Shown here one piece after another: positions 35,086 through 48,036 of a stretch of 64,000 bases of DNA (the stretch's first letter is position 1; each line of letters opens with the position of its first letter). Under the pieces are notes generated by a model. That model was not told the origin of the DNA. It did no database searches and saw only the letters and a program-made list of their open reading frames with translations. Position numbers and translations under genes: made by a program. The stretch lies in NCBI GenBank assembly GCA_947629865.1, contig CANRFJ010000009.1, positions 44,028-108,027 of the forward strand, written 5' to 3'. This DNA comes from an uncultured Lachnospiraceae bacterium (lineage in GTDB: Bacteria > Bacillota > Clostridia > Lachnospirales > Lachnospiraceae).

Positions 35086-35793
35086 TCACAGCGGATTGCT
35101 TTTTATCTTTGTCGGTTTGCGCGGGTATCTCCTGTCCGTCTCTCCCTGTTTCTGTATAAATAACAGGTGGCGCTGTTCGCGGTCTGCCAACGTATAGGAC
35201 TCCTCCTTCGTCAGCACACAATTCAGTTGGGCAAATGCCCCTCCGGCATGTTCGAGTTCTTCCCTGTAGCGCTTTCCCTTATAGGAGACAAAGAATCCCC
35301 CTTTTCTGACAAAGGGAATACAATATTCCATCAGCACCGACAGTTCCGCCACGGCCCGCGACACTACATAGTCAAACTGTCCGCGGAATTTCTCATCTTG
35401 TCCGTAGTCCTCGGCGCGTCCGTGGAACAGTTCTACATTTTCTATCTGCAGCTGTTCCTTTACCTCCCGCAGAAAATCAATTCGCTTGCGCAGAGAATCG
35501 ATCAGCGTAAACTGCCAGGCCGGACAGAGAATTGCCAGTACCATTCCCGGAAATCCGGCCCCCGTCCCCATATCCAACACACGGATACGGCGTTCTCTGT
35601 TCTCTCGCATCTGCGGAGTGCTCAGAATGGAAGCGGAATCTACGAAGTGTTTCCAAACAACCTCCTCATATTCCGTAATTGCCGTCAGGTTCATTCTGCC
35701 GTTCCACTCCGTCAACAGTTCGTAGTACTGCCGCAGTTTTCTTTCCTGTTTTTCCCCTATATCGATCTGCCTTGCTGCAAAGATTTCTCTCAC
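35086..35793 (-). CDS. rsmG: 16S rRNA (guanine-N7-)-methyltransferase G
   Basis: 235 residues. The GidB fold is seen from [22 protein letters not shown] through the SAM site [18 protein letters not shown] to [12 protein letters not shown]. It methylates G527 of 16S rRNA, the streptomycin-resistance site. The ATG overlaps the last codons of mnmG by four bases, so the pair is co-translated. Confidence 0.96.
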   Translation of the reverse strand: MREIFAARQIDIGEKQERKLRQYYELLTEWNGRMNLTAITEYEEVVWKHFVDSASILSTPQMRENRERRIRVLDMGTGAGFPGMVLAILCPAWQFTLIDSLRKRIDFLREVKEQLQIENVELFHGRAEDYGQDEKFRGQFDYVVSRAVAELSVLMEYCIPFVRKGGFFVSYKGKRYREELEHAGGAFAQLNCVLTKEESYTLADREQRHLLFIQKQGETDRRYPRKPTKIKSNPL

Positions 35794-37694
35794 GGTGCGT
35801 CCGCCTCCTTTCTCCTCCCGTACTGCTCCAGATATACTAAGAGCACCGATATGTCGGAGGGGGAGACGCCGCTGATCCTCGCCGCCTGTCCCACGGATTC
35901 CGGCCGTATCTCCGCCAGTTTCTGTGTGGCTTCTTTTCTCAGATTGCCAATCTGTGAGTAGTCGATACCGGCGGGAATTTTCTTTCTCTCCAGTTTGTGG
36001 AACTGTTCTACCTGTTTGCGCTGGCGGTTGATGTATCCCTCGTACTTGAGTTGGATATTTACCTCCTCGGTTATCTCCTCCGGAAGAACCGGACGGTCTC
36101 TGTCCAGCGGAGCCAGTTTGTCGTAGGAGAGCTCCGGACGGCGAATCAGCTCGGCTAGAGAAATCCCGCTGGTCAGAGGGGTACTGTTATATTTTTCCAG
36201 AAGGGACTGAACCTCCGCTGTGTTCCCCACATAGGTATTCGCCACCCTCTCTCTCTCCCTCTCGATTTGGGAGAGTTTTTCCCGAAATTTTTTATACCTC
36301 TCCTGTGAAATCAATCCCACCTCATAGCCGAGTCCCGTCAGTCTCTCGTCCGCATTGTCCTGTCGCAGCAGCAGGCGGTACTCGGCGCGGGAGGTCATCA
36401 TGCGGTACGGCTCGTTGGTTCCCTTTGTCACCAGATCATCTATCAGCACTCCGATATATCCCTGGGAGCGGTCGATTATGACGGGTTCTTTTCCCGCCAC
36501 CCGCCTGGCCGCATTGATTCCCGCCACCAGTCCCTGGGCTGCCGCCTCCTCGTAACCGGAGCTCCCGTTTGCCTGTCCTGCACTGTAAAGTCCCTTTACT
36601 TTTTTCAGTTCCAGTGAGGGAAGCAGCTCCAGTGAGTTAATGCAATCGTACTCTATGGCATAGGCGTTCCTCACAATTTTGGCGTGTTCCAGACCTGGAA
36701 CGGTGGCATACATTTTCTCCTGAACGTCCTCCGGCAGCGAGCTGGACATTCCGCCGACATATACCTCATTGGTATAATTTCCCTCCGGTTCGAGAAATAC
36801 CTGATGCCTCTCCTTGTCCGCAAAGCGCACTACCTTGTCCTCGATTGAAGGACAGTACCGCGGGCCGGTTCCCTGTATATATCCCGAATAGAGAGGAGAG
36901 CGATCCAGGTTCTCCCGAATGATCGCATGTGTCTCCGGATTCGTATAGGTGAGCCAGCACACGGCCTGCTCTCTCTCCAGTTCCTCCGGCGTGTTGGAAA
37001 AAGAAAAGGGCACAATCCTCTCATCTCCGTACTGGGGCTCCAGCTTGGAATAATCAATGGTGCTCCCATCCATTCGCGCCGGAGTACCCGTCTTAAACCG
37101 TCTGAGTTCAATTCCGAGTTCTCTCAGTGAATCCGACAGATAGTTGGCTGCCTGTAAGCCGTTCGGCCCTGTGTAAGAAGATACATTCCCCGTGATGCAG
37201 CGCGCCTTCAGATACGTTCCCGTACACAGCACGCATACGCGGCAGTGGTATATTGTCCCAGTATATGTCTTTACACCAGTCAGTGTTCCCCCCTCTACAA
37301 GGAGTTCCGTTACCTCGCCCTGGCGGAGCGTCAGATTCTCCTCGCCCTCCAATACCTTTCGCATGGAATCGCTGTAGGCCTTTTTGTCTGCCTGGGCGCG
37401 GAGGGAATGGACGGCCGGGCCCTTGGATTTGTTCAGCATCTTAGACTGGATAAACGTCTTGTCAATATTTTTTCCCATCTCGCCGCCCAGGGCGTCCACC
37501 TCGCGGACAAGGTGCCCCTTCGATGTGCCGCCTATATTTGGGTTGCACGGCATCATGGCTACACTGTCCACACTGACAGTGAAAAGAATGGTCTTGACAG
37601 ATAGTCGCGCCAGCGCCAGCGCCGCCTCGCACCCCGCATGTCCGGCGCCGACGACGACGGCGTCATATTCCCGTATGTCCAGACTGTCACTCAT
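35790..37694 (-). CDS. mnmG: tRNA uridine-5-carboxymethylaminomethyl modification enzyme MnmG
   Basis: 634 residues, standard length. N-terminal FAD site [18 protein letters not shown], the GIDA signatures ([21 protein letters not shown] and YNTVGN-type region [12 protein letters not shown]), and the C-terminal MnmE-binding helical domain. Together with MnmE it makes cmnm5U34 in tRNAs. It lies 15 bases downstream of mnmE. Confidence 0.97.
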   Translation of the reverse strand: MSDSLDIREYDAVVVGAGHAGCEAALALARLSVKTILFTVSVDSVAMMPCNPNIGGTSKGHLVREVDALGGEMGKNIDKTFIQSKMLNKSKGPAVHSLRAQADKKAYSDSMRKVLEGEENLTLRQGEVTELLVEGGTLTGVKTYTGTIYHCRVCVLCTGTYLKARCITGNVSSYTGPNGLQAANYLSDSLRELGIELRRFKTGTPARMDGSTIDYSKLEPQYGDERIVPFSFSNTPEELEREQAVCWLTYTNPETHAIIRENLDRSPLYSGYIQGTGPRYCPSIEDKVVRFADKERHQVFLEPEGNYTNEVYVGGMSSSLPEDVQEKMYATVPGLEHAKIVRNAYAIEYDCINSLELLPSLELKKVKGLYSAGQANGSSGYEEAAAQGLVAGINAARRVAGKEPVIIDRSQGYIGVLIDDLVTKGTNEPYRMMTSRAEYRLLLRQDNADERLTGLGYEVGLISQERYKKFREKLSQIERERERVANTYVGNTAEVQSLLEKYNSTPLTSGISLAELIRRPELSYDKLAPLDRDRPVLPEEITEEVNIQLKYEGYINRQRKQVEQFHKLERKKIPAGIDYSQIGNLRKEATQKLAEIRPESVGQAARISGVSPSDISVLLVYLEQYGRRKEADAP

Positions 37695-37709
37695 GGCTGC
37701 TCCTCCTCT

Positions 37710-39116
37710 TTATTTTCCCATGCAGAAATCCCGAAAGATCTTATCGATAATGTCGTCTTCCACTGTCTCCCCGACAATTTTGCCGAGCGATTCATAGGCA
37801 TTGTATAGATCGATGGAATACAAATCCTCCGGAACTCCCTCCTCTATACTCTGCTCCAGCTGTCTGAGGCTCTCCGCCGCATCTGCCAACGCCTGCTTCT
37901 GCCTCGCGTTCGTAATATAGATATCGTCATTGAACGATACCTTGTCCCGAAACATAAGCGACTTTATGCACGCCTCCAGCTCCGGCAGGCCCGCGCCCGT
38001 TCTGGCGGAAAAGGAGAGTATCTCCCTCTCCTCAAACTGTGCGCCGGACAACAGCGTATCCATCAGTTCGCGCTCCCCCCATGCGGGATCCAGATCGGAT
38101 TTATTGAGCACAAAGATAACCGGCAGGCCCTCTATCTCTCCCAGCACATCTCTGTCCTCCTGCGTCAACGGCATACTGGTATCGAGAATACAGAGAATCA
38201 GATCCGCCCCGCGGATGGCCTCCCGCGTCTTATCCATTCCTATTTTTTCAATGGCATCTCCGGTGTTCCGGAGTCCCGCCGTATCGATCATGTGAAGGAG
38301 AGTGGAGCCAATGAGCATCTCCTCCTCCAGCGTATCCCTTGTGGTTCCCGGTATGTCTGTGACAATGGCGCGGTTTTCCCTGAGTATACAGTTGAGAAAA
38401 GAAGATTTTCCCACATTCGGTTTTCCCACAATCGCTGTGCGGATTCCCTCCTTTATGCGCCGTCCGTTCCGGCTGTTCTCCAGAAGATGTTCCACCTCTC
38501 TCCGGAGTATGCGGGTATGCTCCCGCATCGTCTCCGGAAAATCGTTCAATGGAATGTGCTCCGGATCGTCTAACGCCGCCTCAAGAAAAGCCGTGTCCTC
38601 CAGAATCATCTCCCGCAGCGTATTGATTTTTTCTCTCACATCTCCGCGCAGCTGCGTCAGGGAGTTCTTCAGGGTGAGCTGGCTCTCCGCCTGAATGACG
38701 TCCATCACCGCCTCCGCCTGGGACAAATCAAGCCTTCCGTTGAGAAACGCCCTCTTTGTAAATTCGCCCGGCTCCGCTATGCGCGCTCCCTCCCGTACCA
38801 ATTCCTCCAGAATCGTCTGCGCGATCAGAAATCCCCCGTGGCAGTGAATCTCCACTACATCTTCCGCCGTGTAGCTTCGGGGCGCTCTCATGAGAAGAAC
38901 CAGCACCTCGTCCAATAATTCATTCTGCCTGTTCTTTATAAAACCATAGTGGATCGTATGGGTTTTACAGGAGCAGAGATCAATTCTCTCTCCCTTTCCG
39001 TTATAGAAAATCCTGCTCACTGTCCGGCAGGCTTCCTCGCCGCTGATCCGGAGAATACTGATGCTCCCGTTTTTGGAAGATGTCGCAATGGCAGCAATGG
39101 TTTCCTGATAAAACAT
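37710..39116 (-). CDS. mnmE: tRNA modification GTPase MnmE (TrmE)
   Basis: 468 residues from ATG 39116, with GGAGG five bases upstream (the frame opens at 39128). The N-terminal folate-binding domain and helical domain enclose a G domain with GKPNVGKSSFLN (G1), DIPGTTRDT (G2), DTAGLR (G3) and NKSD (G4). The protein ends in FCMGK, the essential C-x-G-K cysteine motif. It is the first gene of mnmE-mnmG-rsmG, separated from jag by a terminator hairpin. Confidence 0.97.
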   Translation of the reverse strand: MFYQETIAAIATSSKNGSISILRISGEEACRTVSRIFYNGKGERIDLCSCKTHTIHYGFIKNRQNELLDEVLVLLMRAPRSYTAEDVVEIHCHGGFLIAQTILEELVREGARIAEPGEFTKRAFLNGRLDLSQAEAVMDVIQAESQLTLKNSLTQLRGDVREKINTLREMILEDTAFLEAALDDPEHIPLNDFPETMREHTRILRREVEHLLENSRNGRRIKEGIRTAIVGKPNVGKSSFLNCILRENRAIVTDIPGTTRDTLEEEMLIGSTLLHMIDTAGLRNTGDAIEKIGMDKTREAIRGADLILCILDTSMPLTQEDRDVLGEIEGLPVIFVLNKSDLDPAWGERELMDTLLSGAQFEEREILSFSARTGAGLPELEACIKSLMFRDKVSFNDDIYITNARQKQALADAAESLRQLEQSIEEGVPEDLYSIDLYNAYESLGKIVGETVEDDIIDKIFRDFCMGK

Positions 39117-39176
39117 TTCGCCCTCCATTCGGAATAGTGAAAAACAGCCGGAATATATCCGCCGTCCCTATGTCGG

Positions 39177-39206
39177 AAAAAGGCTGAATCATAAGATTCA
39201 GCCTTT
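39177..39206 (-). terminator. intrinsic terminator between jag and mnmE
   Basis: On the minus strand AAAGGCTGAATC (39206-39195) pairs with GATTCAGCCTTT (39190-39179), followed by TTTTTCC. It ends the rpmH-rnpA-yidD-yidC-jag transcript. Confidence 0.85.
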
Positions 39207-39210
39207 CACA

Positions 39211-39942
39211 CTAATCTCTCTCACTCTTATTTCCAGAATATGGTTTTCTTCTGTCTCTCGAATAATTGTTCCGCCTCCGGTAATTATTCCTCCTCGGCAG
39301 TTCGGAGGCGAACTCCCTGTTCAGCGTCACGACTACCTTTCTATGCGGCTCGTCTCCCTCGCTGTGGGTGTCCACGTATTTATCCTCCTGCAGAGTGGCG
39401 TGTATAATCCTTCTTTCATAGGGATTCATCGGCTCAAGGAAGGCCGGACGTCCGGTTTTCTTCACCTTGCTGGCCACATTTCTCGCCAGATTCTCAATGG
39501 TTTCCTTTCTTCTCTGACGGTAGTTCTCCGTATCGATCTTAATCTTAATATATTTCTCCGGGTGTTTCTTATTTGCCACAAGGGAGGTCAGATATTGAAG
39601 GGAATCCAGTGTCTGTCCGCGCTTTCCTATCAACATTCCCATCTCCTGTCCCTTGAGTTCAACATTAATCATTTCCTCGTCCGGATCATATTCCAGTTCA
39701 ATATCCACGATCAGGTTCATGGCGTCAAACGTCTTTGTGAGGAAGTTGCGGACAACATCTGTCACATCTTCCTTCCTGCGGACGCGGATACGGGCCGGTT
39801 TGCTGAACAATCCGAGTATACCGCTCTTTTCTTCCTCTATCACTTCATATTCTATCTGATCGCTGGTGGTTTCCATCTGAATCAGGGCGTTTGTCAACGC
39901 TTCATCTGCCGTCTTCGCAGAAAACTCTTTCCATTCTTCCAT
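39211..39942 (-). CDS. jag: RNA-binding protein Jag/KhpB (EloR)
   Basis: 243 residues: the N-terminal Jag-N domain (EFSAKTADEALTNALIQMETTSDQIEYEVIEE), a central type II KH domain (GMLIGKRGQTLDSLQYLTSLVANK) and a C-terminal R3H domain (NPYERRIIHATLQ … SEGDEPHRKVVV). It binds RNA and controls cell elongation with KhpA and MltG. The extreme C-terminus is Arg/Asn/Tyr rich. Follows yidC by 12 bases, the classic order. Confidence 0.95.
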   Translation of the reverse strand: MEEWKEFSAKTADEALTNALIQMETTSDQIEYEVIEEEKSGILGLFSKPARIRVRRKEDVTDVVRNFLTKTFDAMNLIVDIELEYDPDEEMINVELKGQEMGMLIGKRGQTLDSLQYLTSLVANKKHPEKYIKIKIDTENYRQRRKETIENLARNVASKVKKTGRPAFLEPMNPYERRIIHATLQEDKYVDTHSEGDEPHRKVVVTLNREFASELPRRNNYRRRNNYSRDRRKPYSGNKSERD

Positions 39943-39954
39943 AAGTCTAACCTC

Positions 39955-40968
39955 CTATTTATCCTTCTCATTTTTACCGGAGAGCATGTGGGCATACCCT
40001 GCTATACTGCCCGGTTCTACATTTCTGTTTACAGTGACATTTCCCGATGAGTATGTGTCTTCTGAGTCCTTTTCCGAAGAAGCTTCTTTGTTCTGATATG
40101 AAGTAGCCGTCTTTATGGAAGCCGTCCTCGCTCTGGAATATTCTTCCATCTGACGGTTCATCTGCTCCCTCTTTGCATTTTTCTTAGAAGCTTTATCCTT
40201 ATTCTTCTCAATCAGTTCTTCCAGTGAAATCTTATCTATCGTCCGGTTGATAAAGAATGCCTGGACAATCCGGAATATACTACCGCTAATCCAGTAGAGG
40301 CCGATGCCGATATTCAGGCTCAGACAAAAGAATCCGGACATGAGGGGCATGAAATAGTTCATCATCTTCATGGACTGCGCCATGGAATCCTCATCTCTGC
40401 TATTCTTATCCTCCTTTGGCTGCAATATCTTTGTGTTCACAAACTGGAATACTACCGCTAAGATCGGAATGATAAAAGCCAGATAGCCGGCATATGGATA
40501 ATTAACCCGGTCGCCAAAAAGACTTAAAGGACTTTTTTCTACATTCAGACCAAGGAACATACTGGCCTTTTCCCCTGCCAGAGAGGGGACATACGCCGTG
40601 ATGTTATACATTACCCTGTACAGGCAGTACATGACCGGAAGTGTAATGAGGATAGGAAGGCAGCCCCCAAACGGGCTTATCCCATATTTGGTATACACCT
40701 CCTGAACCTCCTGATTCATCTTCATCTGGGAAGCCTGGTCTTTTTTGTTTTTATATTTTTTCTGAATATCTTTAATTTCCGGGTTTATCTTCGTCATCAG
40801 GCGAGATGACTTCTGCTGTTTGGAGTTGAGCGGATACATCAGCAAATATACCACTATAGTAAACAGAACAATACACAGTCCTGTATTGTGGATATTAAAT
40901 ATGTGGTACACCGTCCAGTCAATTCCAAATATTATTTTACCAAAAATCCAATACAACCAATTAAACAA
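39955..40968 (-). CDS. yidC: membrane protein insertase YidC/Oxa1
   Basis: 337 residues in the five-TM Gram-positive form. It has the charged cytoplasmic hairpin (KINPEIKDIQKKYKNKKDQASQMKMNQEVQEVYTKYGI is the family hallmark region), the conserved groove-helix GGCLPILITLPVMYCLYRV and a basic C-terminal tail (KKNAKREQMNRQMEEY). There is no obvious lipoprotein cysteine at the N-terminus; it starts MFNWLYWIFGK, as in Lachnospiraceae. It inserts membrane proteins alone or with Sec. Confidence 0.95.
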   Translation of the reverse strand: MFNWLYWIFGKIIFGIDWTVYHIFNIHNTGLCIVLFTIVVYLLMYPLNSKQQKSSRLMTKINPEIKDIQKKYKNKKDQASQMKMNQEVQEVYTKYGISPFGGCLPILITLPVMYCLYRVMYNITAYVPSLAGEKASMFLGLNVEKSPLSLFGDRVNYPYAGYLAFIIPILAVVFQFVNTKILQPKEDKNSRDEDSMAQSMKMMNYFMPLMSGFFCLSLNIGIGLYWISGSIFRIVQAFFINRTIDKISLEELIEKNKDKASKKNAKREQMNRQMEEYSRARTASIKTATSYQNKEASSEKDSEDTYSSGNVTVNRNVEPGSIAGYAHMLSGKNEKDK

Positions 40969-40987
40969 GATTAATTCCTCCTGCTAT

Positions 40988-41200
40988 TTACGGCACAGGA
41001 TCATATCCGCCTTTGTGGAAAGGATGGCATCGCAAAATTCTCTTTACAGCCAAAAAACCACCTTTCCATGCACCATATTTTTTTATCGCCTCAATCGCAT
41101 AGTCCGAACAGCATGGCGTATAGATGCAGGTAGATGTTTTCTTCAAAGGAGATATATACTTTTGATATATGTGTAATAAGGATAAAAAAATTCTTTTCAA
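40988..41200 (-). CDS. yidD: membrane protein insertion efficiency factor YidD
   Basis: 70 residues with the conserved pattern [37 protein letters not shown] and [18 protein letters not shown] small amphipathic membrane-associated protein that helps YidC. Always between rnpA and yidC in this group, as here. Confidence 0.96.
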   Translation of the reverse strand: MKRIFLSLLHIYQKYISPLKKTSTCIYTPCCSDYAIEAIKKYGAWKGGFLAVKRILRCHPFHKGGYDPVP

Positions 41201-41212
41201 TTTATTATCACA

Positions 41213-41542
41213 TCATTTCCATAATCCATGTAACTTGAGTAAATGAATTACTGCGCCGTCTACATCTTTAAAATTTTTACCTTTTACATTTTTTCTGGCA
41301 ACAATCACAATCCGGCTGCCATCTTTTGTCTGCGCGTCATTCTTACGAACGGATTCTCTTAATAATCTGGTGATGCGATGACGCACAACGCTGTTACCGA
41401 CTCTCTTGCTCACAGAGAATCCATAACGACTGGGACCACTCTCCCCCTTCACTACATACATAACCAGATATTTATTTGCCTTTGATTTACCGTTGCGGTA
41501 AACTTTCTGAAATTCACTATTCTTTCCTAATTTCTCAAACAC
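41213..41542 (-). CDS. rnpA: ribonuclease P protein component
   Basis: 109 residues from a GTG at 41542 with AAGGA upstream. The RNR-type motif is VGNSVVRHRITRLLRE and the fold starts KNSEFQKVYRNGK. It is the protein cofactor of RNase P, which trims tRNA 5' ends. An inverted repeat occupies the 120 bases between rpmH and this gene. Confidence 0.96.
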   Translation of the reverse strand: MFEKLGKNSEFQKVYRNGKSKANKYLVMYVVKGESGPSRYGFSVSKRVGNSVVRHRITRLLRESVRKNDAQTKDGSRIVIVARKNVKGKNFKDVDGAVIHLLKLHGLWK

Positions 41543-41557
41543 AAATTCCTTAACCCC

Positions 41558-41620
41558 GGCCAGAAAACAATGAACCGCACACCTTGCAGCCTTCTCTCTT
41601 ATACAAAGAATTTTCTGGCC
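41558..41620. repeat. inverted repeat in the rpmH-rnpA spacer
   Basis: GGCCAGAAAA (41558-41567) and TTTTCTGGCC (41611-41620), a perfect 10-bp stem with a 43-base loop. In the leftward transcript it would sit just upstream of the rnpA RBS and could reduce rnpA relative to rpmH expression. Confidence 0.7.
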
Positions 41621-41666
41621 TTAACCTATACAGTTTATCCAGACAATATCTCGCTTGCAGTCTGTC

Positions 41667-41801
41667 TTAGGCAGACAATTTTTTTCTTCCTTTTGCCCTT
41701 CTTCTGGCGAGAACTTTTCTTCCATCTGCTGTTCTCATTCTCTTTCGAAATCCGTGAACTCTTTTTCTGGACTTCTTTTTCGGCTGATATGTCATCTTCA
41801 T
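41667..41801 (-). CDS. rpmH: 50S ribosomal protein L34
   Basis: 44 residues, exactly the usual size: [20 protein letters not shown] and so on to a final GRKKLSA. ATG at 41801 with AAAGGAGG nine bases upstream; stop TAA at 41667-41669. First gene of the leftward rnpA-yidC operon, driven by the consensus promoter at 41853-41881. Confidence 0.97.
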   Translation of the reverse strand: MKMTYQPKKKSRKRVHGFRKRMRTADGRKVLARRRAKGRKKLSA

Positions 41802-41852
41802 AAAGCGGCACCTCCTTTTTAATATAGTGTAATAAAATCCGTATCAAGCCTA

Positions 41853-41881
41853 ATTATATTATCTATTTTACCAATAGTCAA
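41853..41881 (-). promoter_or_regulatory. consensus promoter of rpmH
   Basis: Minus-strand TTGACT (41881-41876), 17-base spacer, perfect TATAAT (41858-41853). Confidence 0.9.
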
Positions 41882-41895
41882 GAAAATTCTTTTAC

Positions 41896-41904
41896 TTATC
41901 CACA
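41896..41904 (+). promoter_or_regulatory. DnaA box between rpmH and dnaA
   Basis: Perfect TTATCCACA. It lies between the divergent rpmH and dnaA promoters, so DnaA may repress its own gene here; it is also the upstream half of a bipartite origin. Confidence 0.8.
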
Positions 41905-41933
41905 TTTTTCCCCGTAAAAAGTCTCAAAAGAAA

Positions 41934-41962
41934 TTGAATTTATCCATTTTTTGTAGTACAAT
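41934..41962 (+). promoter_or_regulatory. promoter of dnaA
   Basis: TTGAAT (41934-41939), 17-base spacer, TACAAT (41957-41962). The spacer contains TTATCCATT, a degenerate DnaA box. Confidence 0.75.
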
Positions 41963-42018
41963 AAAAATGTATGTTTTTACCCATATTCGATTTTTTTAGA
42001 GATAGGCAGGAAATTTGT

Positions 42019-43395
42019 ATGAAAAATCAAATTAAGGACAAATGGAACGAAATAATTACATATCTGAGGGAAGAATACCTTGTCAACGGAGTTCTTTTTC
42101 GCACATGGATCGAACCTCTGGAAATTATTTCCTACACAAACGGTACTCTCGTCATTGCCATAGATGAGTCCAAACAAGGAGATATTATCAATCTGATCGA
42201 TAAAAAATATAAAATTCCCCTGCAGGTTGCCATTGAGGTAAAAACAGGAGAACAGGTTGACATTGTATTCAAATATAAAAGCAAGATAGAAAACGGAGGA
42301 GTTTCTTCCTATAATAAAGAGAAAATTCTCACAGAAAAATATCCATTCTGGAATTCGGGCCATACCTTTGACTCCTTTGTAGTCAGCAACAGCAACAATA
42401 TTGCCTATGCCGCTGCCGTGGCCGTCGCGGAAAATCCGAATGGACAGACTTATAACCCCTTGTTTCTCTACAGTGGGCCGGGGCTCGGAAAGACGCACCT
42501 GATGCACTCTATCGCCCGTTACATTATAGAGAACCATCCGGACTACACCGTTACCTATACTACAAGCGAGGATTTCATGAACTCTGTAGTAGAGGCGATT
42601 CGTACCAACAAGCAGAAGGGCGATACGGCGGCTACTTCCAATCTGCGCAAAAAGTACCGCAATGTAGATGTTTTGCTTATAGACGATATACAATTTATTA
42701 TCGGCAAAGAGAGTACACAGATTGAATTTTTCAACACCTTCGAGGCTCTTTACCAATCCGGTAAACAGCTGGTTATTTCCAGTGACAAGCCTCCCAGTGA
42801 GATGGAGCAGTTAGATGTGCGCTACCGCTCCCGCTTTAATTCCGGTATGCCGATAGACATTCAGCCGCCGGACTATGAGACAAGCATCGCCATTTTGCGA
42901 AACAAACAAGAGCAGTCCGACATACACCTGGACGATACCATTCTCGGATATATAGCTACCAATATAAAATCCAATATTCGGGATTTGGAGGGCGCCTACA
43001 ACAAGGTTCTCCTATACGCCAAATTCAAGAAGCCAAACGAGGATATCACTTTGGAGATGGCGGAAAATGCCTTGAAAGACTTTATCTCACCCAATGAGAA
43101 GGTCATCATCACGGCGGAGTACATAATTGAGATTGTGGCGGATCACTTTAACCTGGACAAGGAAGCGCTTCTTTCAGAGAAGAAGACGCAGAACCTGGCC
43201 CTCCCCAGACAGATATGTATGTACCTATGCAATGAATTGACAAGTCTTACACAAAAAGAAATTGCCCTGAAGCTCAAGAGAAAGAACCATACAACAGTTA
43301 TCCACGCTGTCAACAAAATAAAAGAAGACCTCAATGTGGATAAAGATCTTGAGAATACTATTCAGGTGATAAAAAAGAAGTTAAACTCACTATAA
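42019..43395 (+). CDS. dnaA: chromosomal replication initiator DnaA
   Basis: 458 residues from ATG 42019 (AGGCAGGAA upstream; the open frame from 41971 is upstream leader). Domain I (KWNEIITYLREEYLVNGVLFRTWIEPL), a short linker, AAA+ domain with Walker A GPGLGKTH and Walker B LLIDDIQF, and the C-terminal DnaA-box-reading HTH (LPRQICMYLCNELT … RKNHTTVIHAVNKI). Starts replication at the adjacent origin. Two DnaA boxes are embedded in its own 3' end. Confidence 0.98.
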   Translation: MKNQIKDKWNEIITYLREEYLVNGVLFRTWIEPLEIISYTNGTLVIAIDESKQGDIINLIDKKYKIPLQVAIEVKTGEQVDIVFKYKSKIENGGVSSYNKEKILTEKYPFWNSGHTFDSFVVSNSNNIAYAAAVAVAENPNGQTYNPLFLYSGPGLGKTHLMHSIARYIIENHPDYTVTYTTSEDFMNSVVEAIRTNKQKGDTAATSNLRKKYRNVDVLLIDDIQFIIGKESTQIEFFNTFEALYQSGKQLVISSDKPPSEMEQLDVRYRSRFNSGMPIDIQPPDYETSIAILRNKQEQSDIHLDDTILGYIATNIKSNIRDLEGAYNKVLLYAKFKKPNEDITLEMAENALKDFISPNEKVIITAEYIIEIVADHFNLDKEALLSEKKTQNLALPRQICMYLCNELTSLTQKEIALKLKRKNHTTVIHAVNKIKEDLNVDKDLENTIQVIKKKLNSL

Positions 43396-43633
43396 CCTGT
43401 GGACAACCTGTTATTTTATGTGGAAAACTAAGAATTTACAAAAAATTACAACAGAATCCATACAACCTTATCCACCTTCATTCACTTTTTATGAAGGAAT
43501 AAAAAATTGCGATCTGTTACCTTTTTACGAAGATTATTGAGTTAAGCACAATTACACATCTTCTAATACTACTTTATACTAACTAATACTTATTTATTTC
43601 TTTTATAAAGAATGGAAAGGAGTTATTGACATC
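43298..43633. other. oriC: replication origin region (oriC)
   Basis: DnaA-box-like 9-mers: TTATCCACG (43298-43306, in dnaA), perfect TTATCCACA on the minus strand (43335-43343, in dnaA), TTGTCCACA on minus (43398-43406), TTTTCCACA on minus (43419-43427) and TTATCCACC (43468-43476). They are followed by about 130 bases of AT-rich sequence (43495-43615) suitable as an unwinding element, with repeated TAGTA/TACTA triplets. Genes to the left read mostly leftward and those to the right rightward. Confidence 0.85.
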
Positions 43634-44734
43634 ATGAAATTTACTTGTACGAAAAATGATTTTAATAATGGAATCAGTATCGCCCTGAAAGCGGTGCCCG
43701 GAAAGACTACCATGCCTATCCTTGAATGTGTAGTGATAGAGGCAAAAGGAGACGGCATCATATTGACGACGAACGATATGCAGCTGGGGATAGAGACGAA
43801 GGTTCCGGCTGAGGTAAAGGAGGAGGGCATCATTCTTGTAAATGCGAGAATGATAGCCGATATAGTGAGACGTTTTCCGGAGGAAGACGTTCACTTTGAG
43901 GTAGACGAGAATAACAGTATCCTTCTGTTTTGCGGAAAGTCCAAGTTTAACATTCCCGGTATCGACCACGAGGAATTTCCGATGCTTCCGCAGATTGAGG
44001 TAGAGAATGAGATAACCCTTTCCCAGTTTACCCTGAAGGAAATGATACGAAAGACTATTTTTTCCATCTCGGACAATGAGAGCAACAAGATTATCACGGG
44101 AGAATTATTTGAGATAAAAGGGACGGAATTCAAGGTTGTCTCCCTGGATCTGGTGCGCGTGTCCATATGTAAGATTCAGCTGAAGGAGAGTTATGATCAC
44201 ATAAAAGTAGTCATTCCCGGAAAGACGCTGAATGAGATAAGCAAGATTTTATCGGGAGATGCGGAGGAGGAAGTAAAGATTTCCTTCTCTAAGAATCACG
44301 TTCTCTTTGAGTTTGGGGACACGATGATAATATCGCGTCTGATAGAGGGTAATTACTATAATATAGAGCAGATGTTAAAGAACAACTATGAGACGCAGGT
44401 AAAAGTCAACAAAAAGGAATTTTACGGTTGTATCGACCGCGCCACTCTGCTCCTCCGTGAGGCGGAGAAAAATCCGGTGATTCTGCATATCAACGACGAG
44501 GAAATCCAGATGGAGATGAATACGAATATAGGCTCCATGGACGAAGAAGTGTATATTGAGAAGGAGGGGAAGGATTTAGATATCGCCCTGAATCCCAAAT
44601 ATATAATCGATGTGCTGAAGGTTATAGATGATGAGGATATTTACCTCTACCTGTTTAATTCCAATGCGCCCTGCGTCATTAAGAATAAAGAGGAGTCCTA
44701 TATTTATCTGATTACGCCGATTTATATGAACTGA
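43634..44734 (+). CDS. dnaN: DNA polymerase III beta subunit (sliding clamp)
   Basis: 366 residues in three clamp domains; KFTCTKNDFNNGISIALKAVPGKTTMPIL opens and the protein ends YIYLITPIYMN, the normal C-terminus. AAAGGAG precedes the ATG. It encircles DNA and tethers the polymerase. Position and spacing are as in other Clostridia. Confidence 0.98.
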   Translation: MKFTCTKNDFNNGISIALKAVPGKTTMPILECVVIEAKGDGIILTTNDMQLGIETKVPAEVKEEGIILVNARMIADIVRRFPEEDVHFEVDENNSILLFCGKSKFNIPGIDHEEFPMLPQIEVENEITLSQFTLKEMIRKTIFSISDNESNKIITGELFEIKGTEFKVVSLDLVRVSICKIQLKESYDHIKVVIPGKTLNEISKILSGDAEEEVKISFSKNHVLFEFGDTMIISRLIEGNYYNIEQMLKNNYETQVKVNKKEFYGCIDRATLLLREAEKNPVILHINDEEIQMEMNTNIGSMDEEVYIEKEGKDLDIALNPKYIIDVLKVIDDEDIYLYLFNSNAPCVIKNKEESYIYLITPIYMN

Positions 44735-44797
44735 TTTTTCAACAGTGCGGGCAGAGCCGGTTAAGATATTTTGCGGCGCTCCGGAATGGAGGTATAT

Positions 44798-45006
44798 ATG
44801 CAGGAGATTCATATAAAAGATGAATATATCAAACTGGGACAGGCACTCAAGCTCGCGGGACTGGTAGGCTCCGGCGTCGAGGCGAAGATACTTATACAGG
44901 ACGGACTGGTGAAGGTGAATGGAGAGACAGATACCAGGCGGGGAAAAAAATTGTATCCGGGCGATGTATTTGAGATGGAAGAAAATCAGGTAAAGGTTGT
45001 TGCTTT

Positions 45007-45010
<4 letters not shown>
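44798..45010 (+). CDS. yaaA: S4-domain RNA-binding protein YaaA (RlbA)
   Basis: 70 residues from ATG 44798, with GGAGG at five bases; the longer frame from 44771 is not used. The whole protein is one S4 domain (IKLGQALKLAGLVGSGVEAKILIQDGLVKVNGE). Conserved between dnaN and recF. Its stop overlaps the recF ATG (ATGA). Confidence 0.93.
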
Positions 45011-48019
<3,009 letters not shown>

Positions 48020-48036
48020 ATAAAGGAGATTAAAAT

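Noticed and set aside
41635..41847. 70-codon minus-strand ORF over the rpmH region
   Set aside because: It is an out-of-frame shadow of rpmH, which is read at 41667-41801 with a perfect L34 sequence and RBS.
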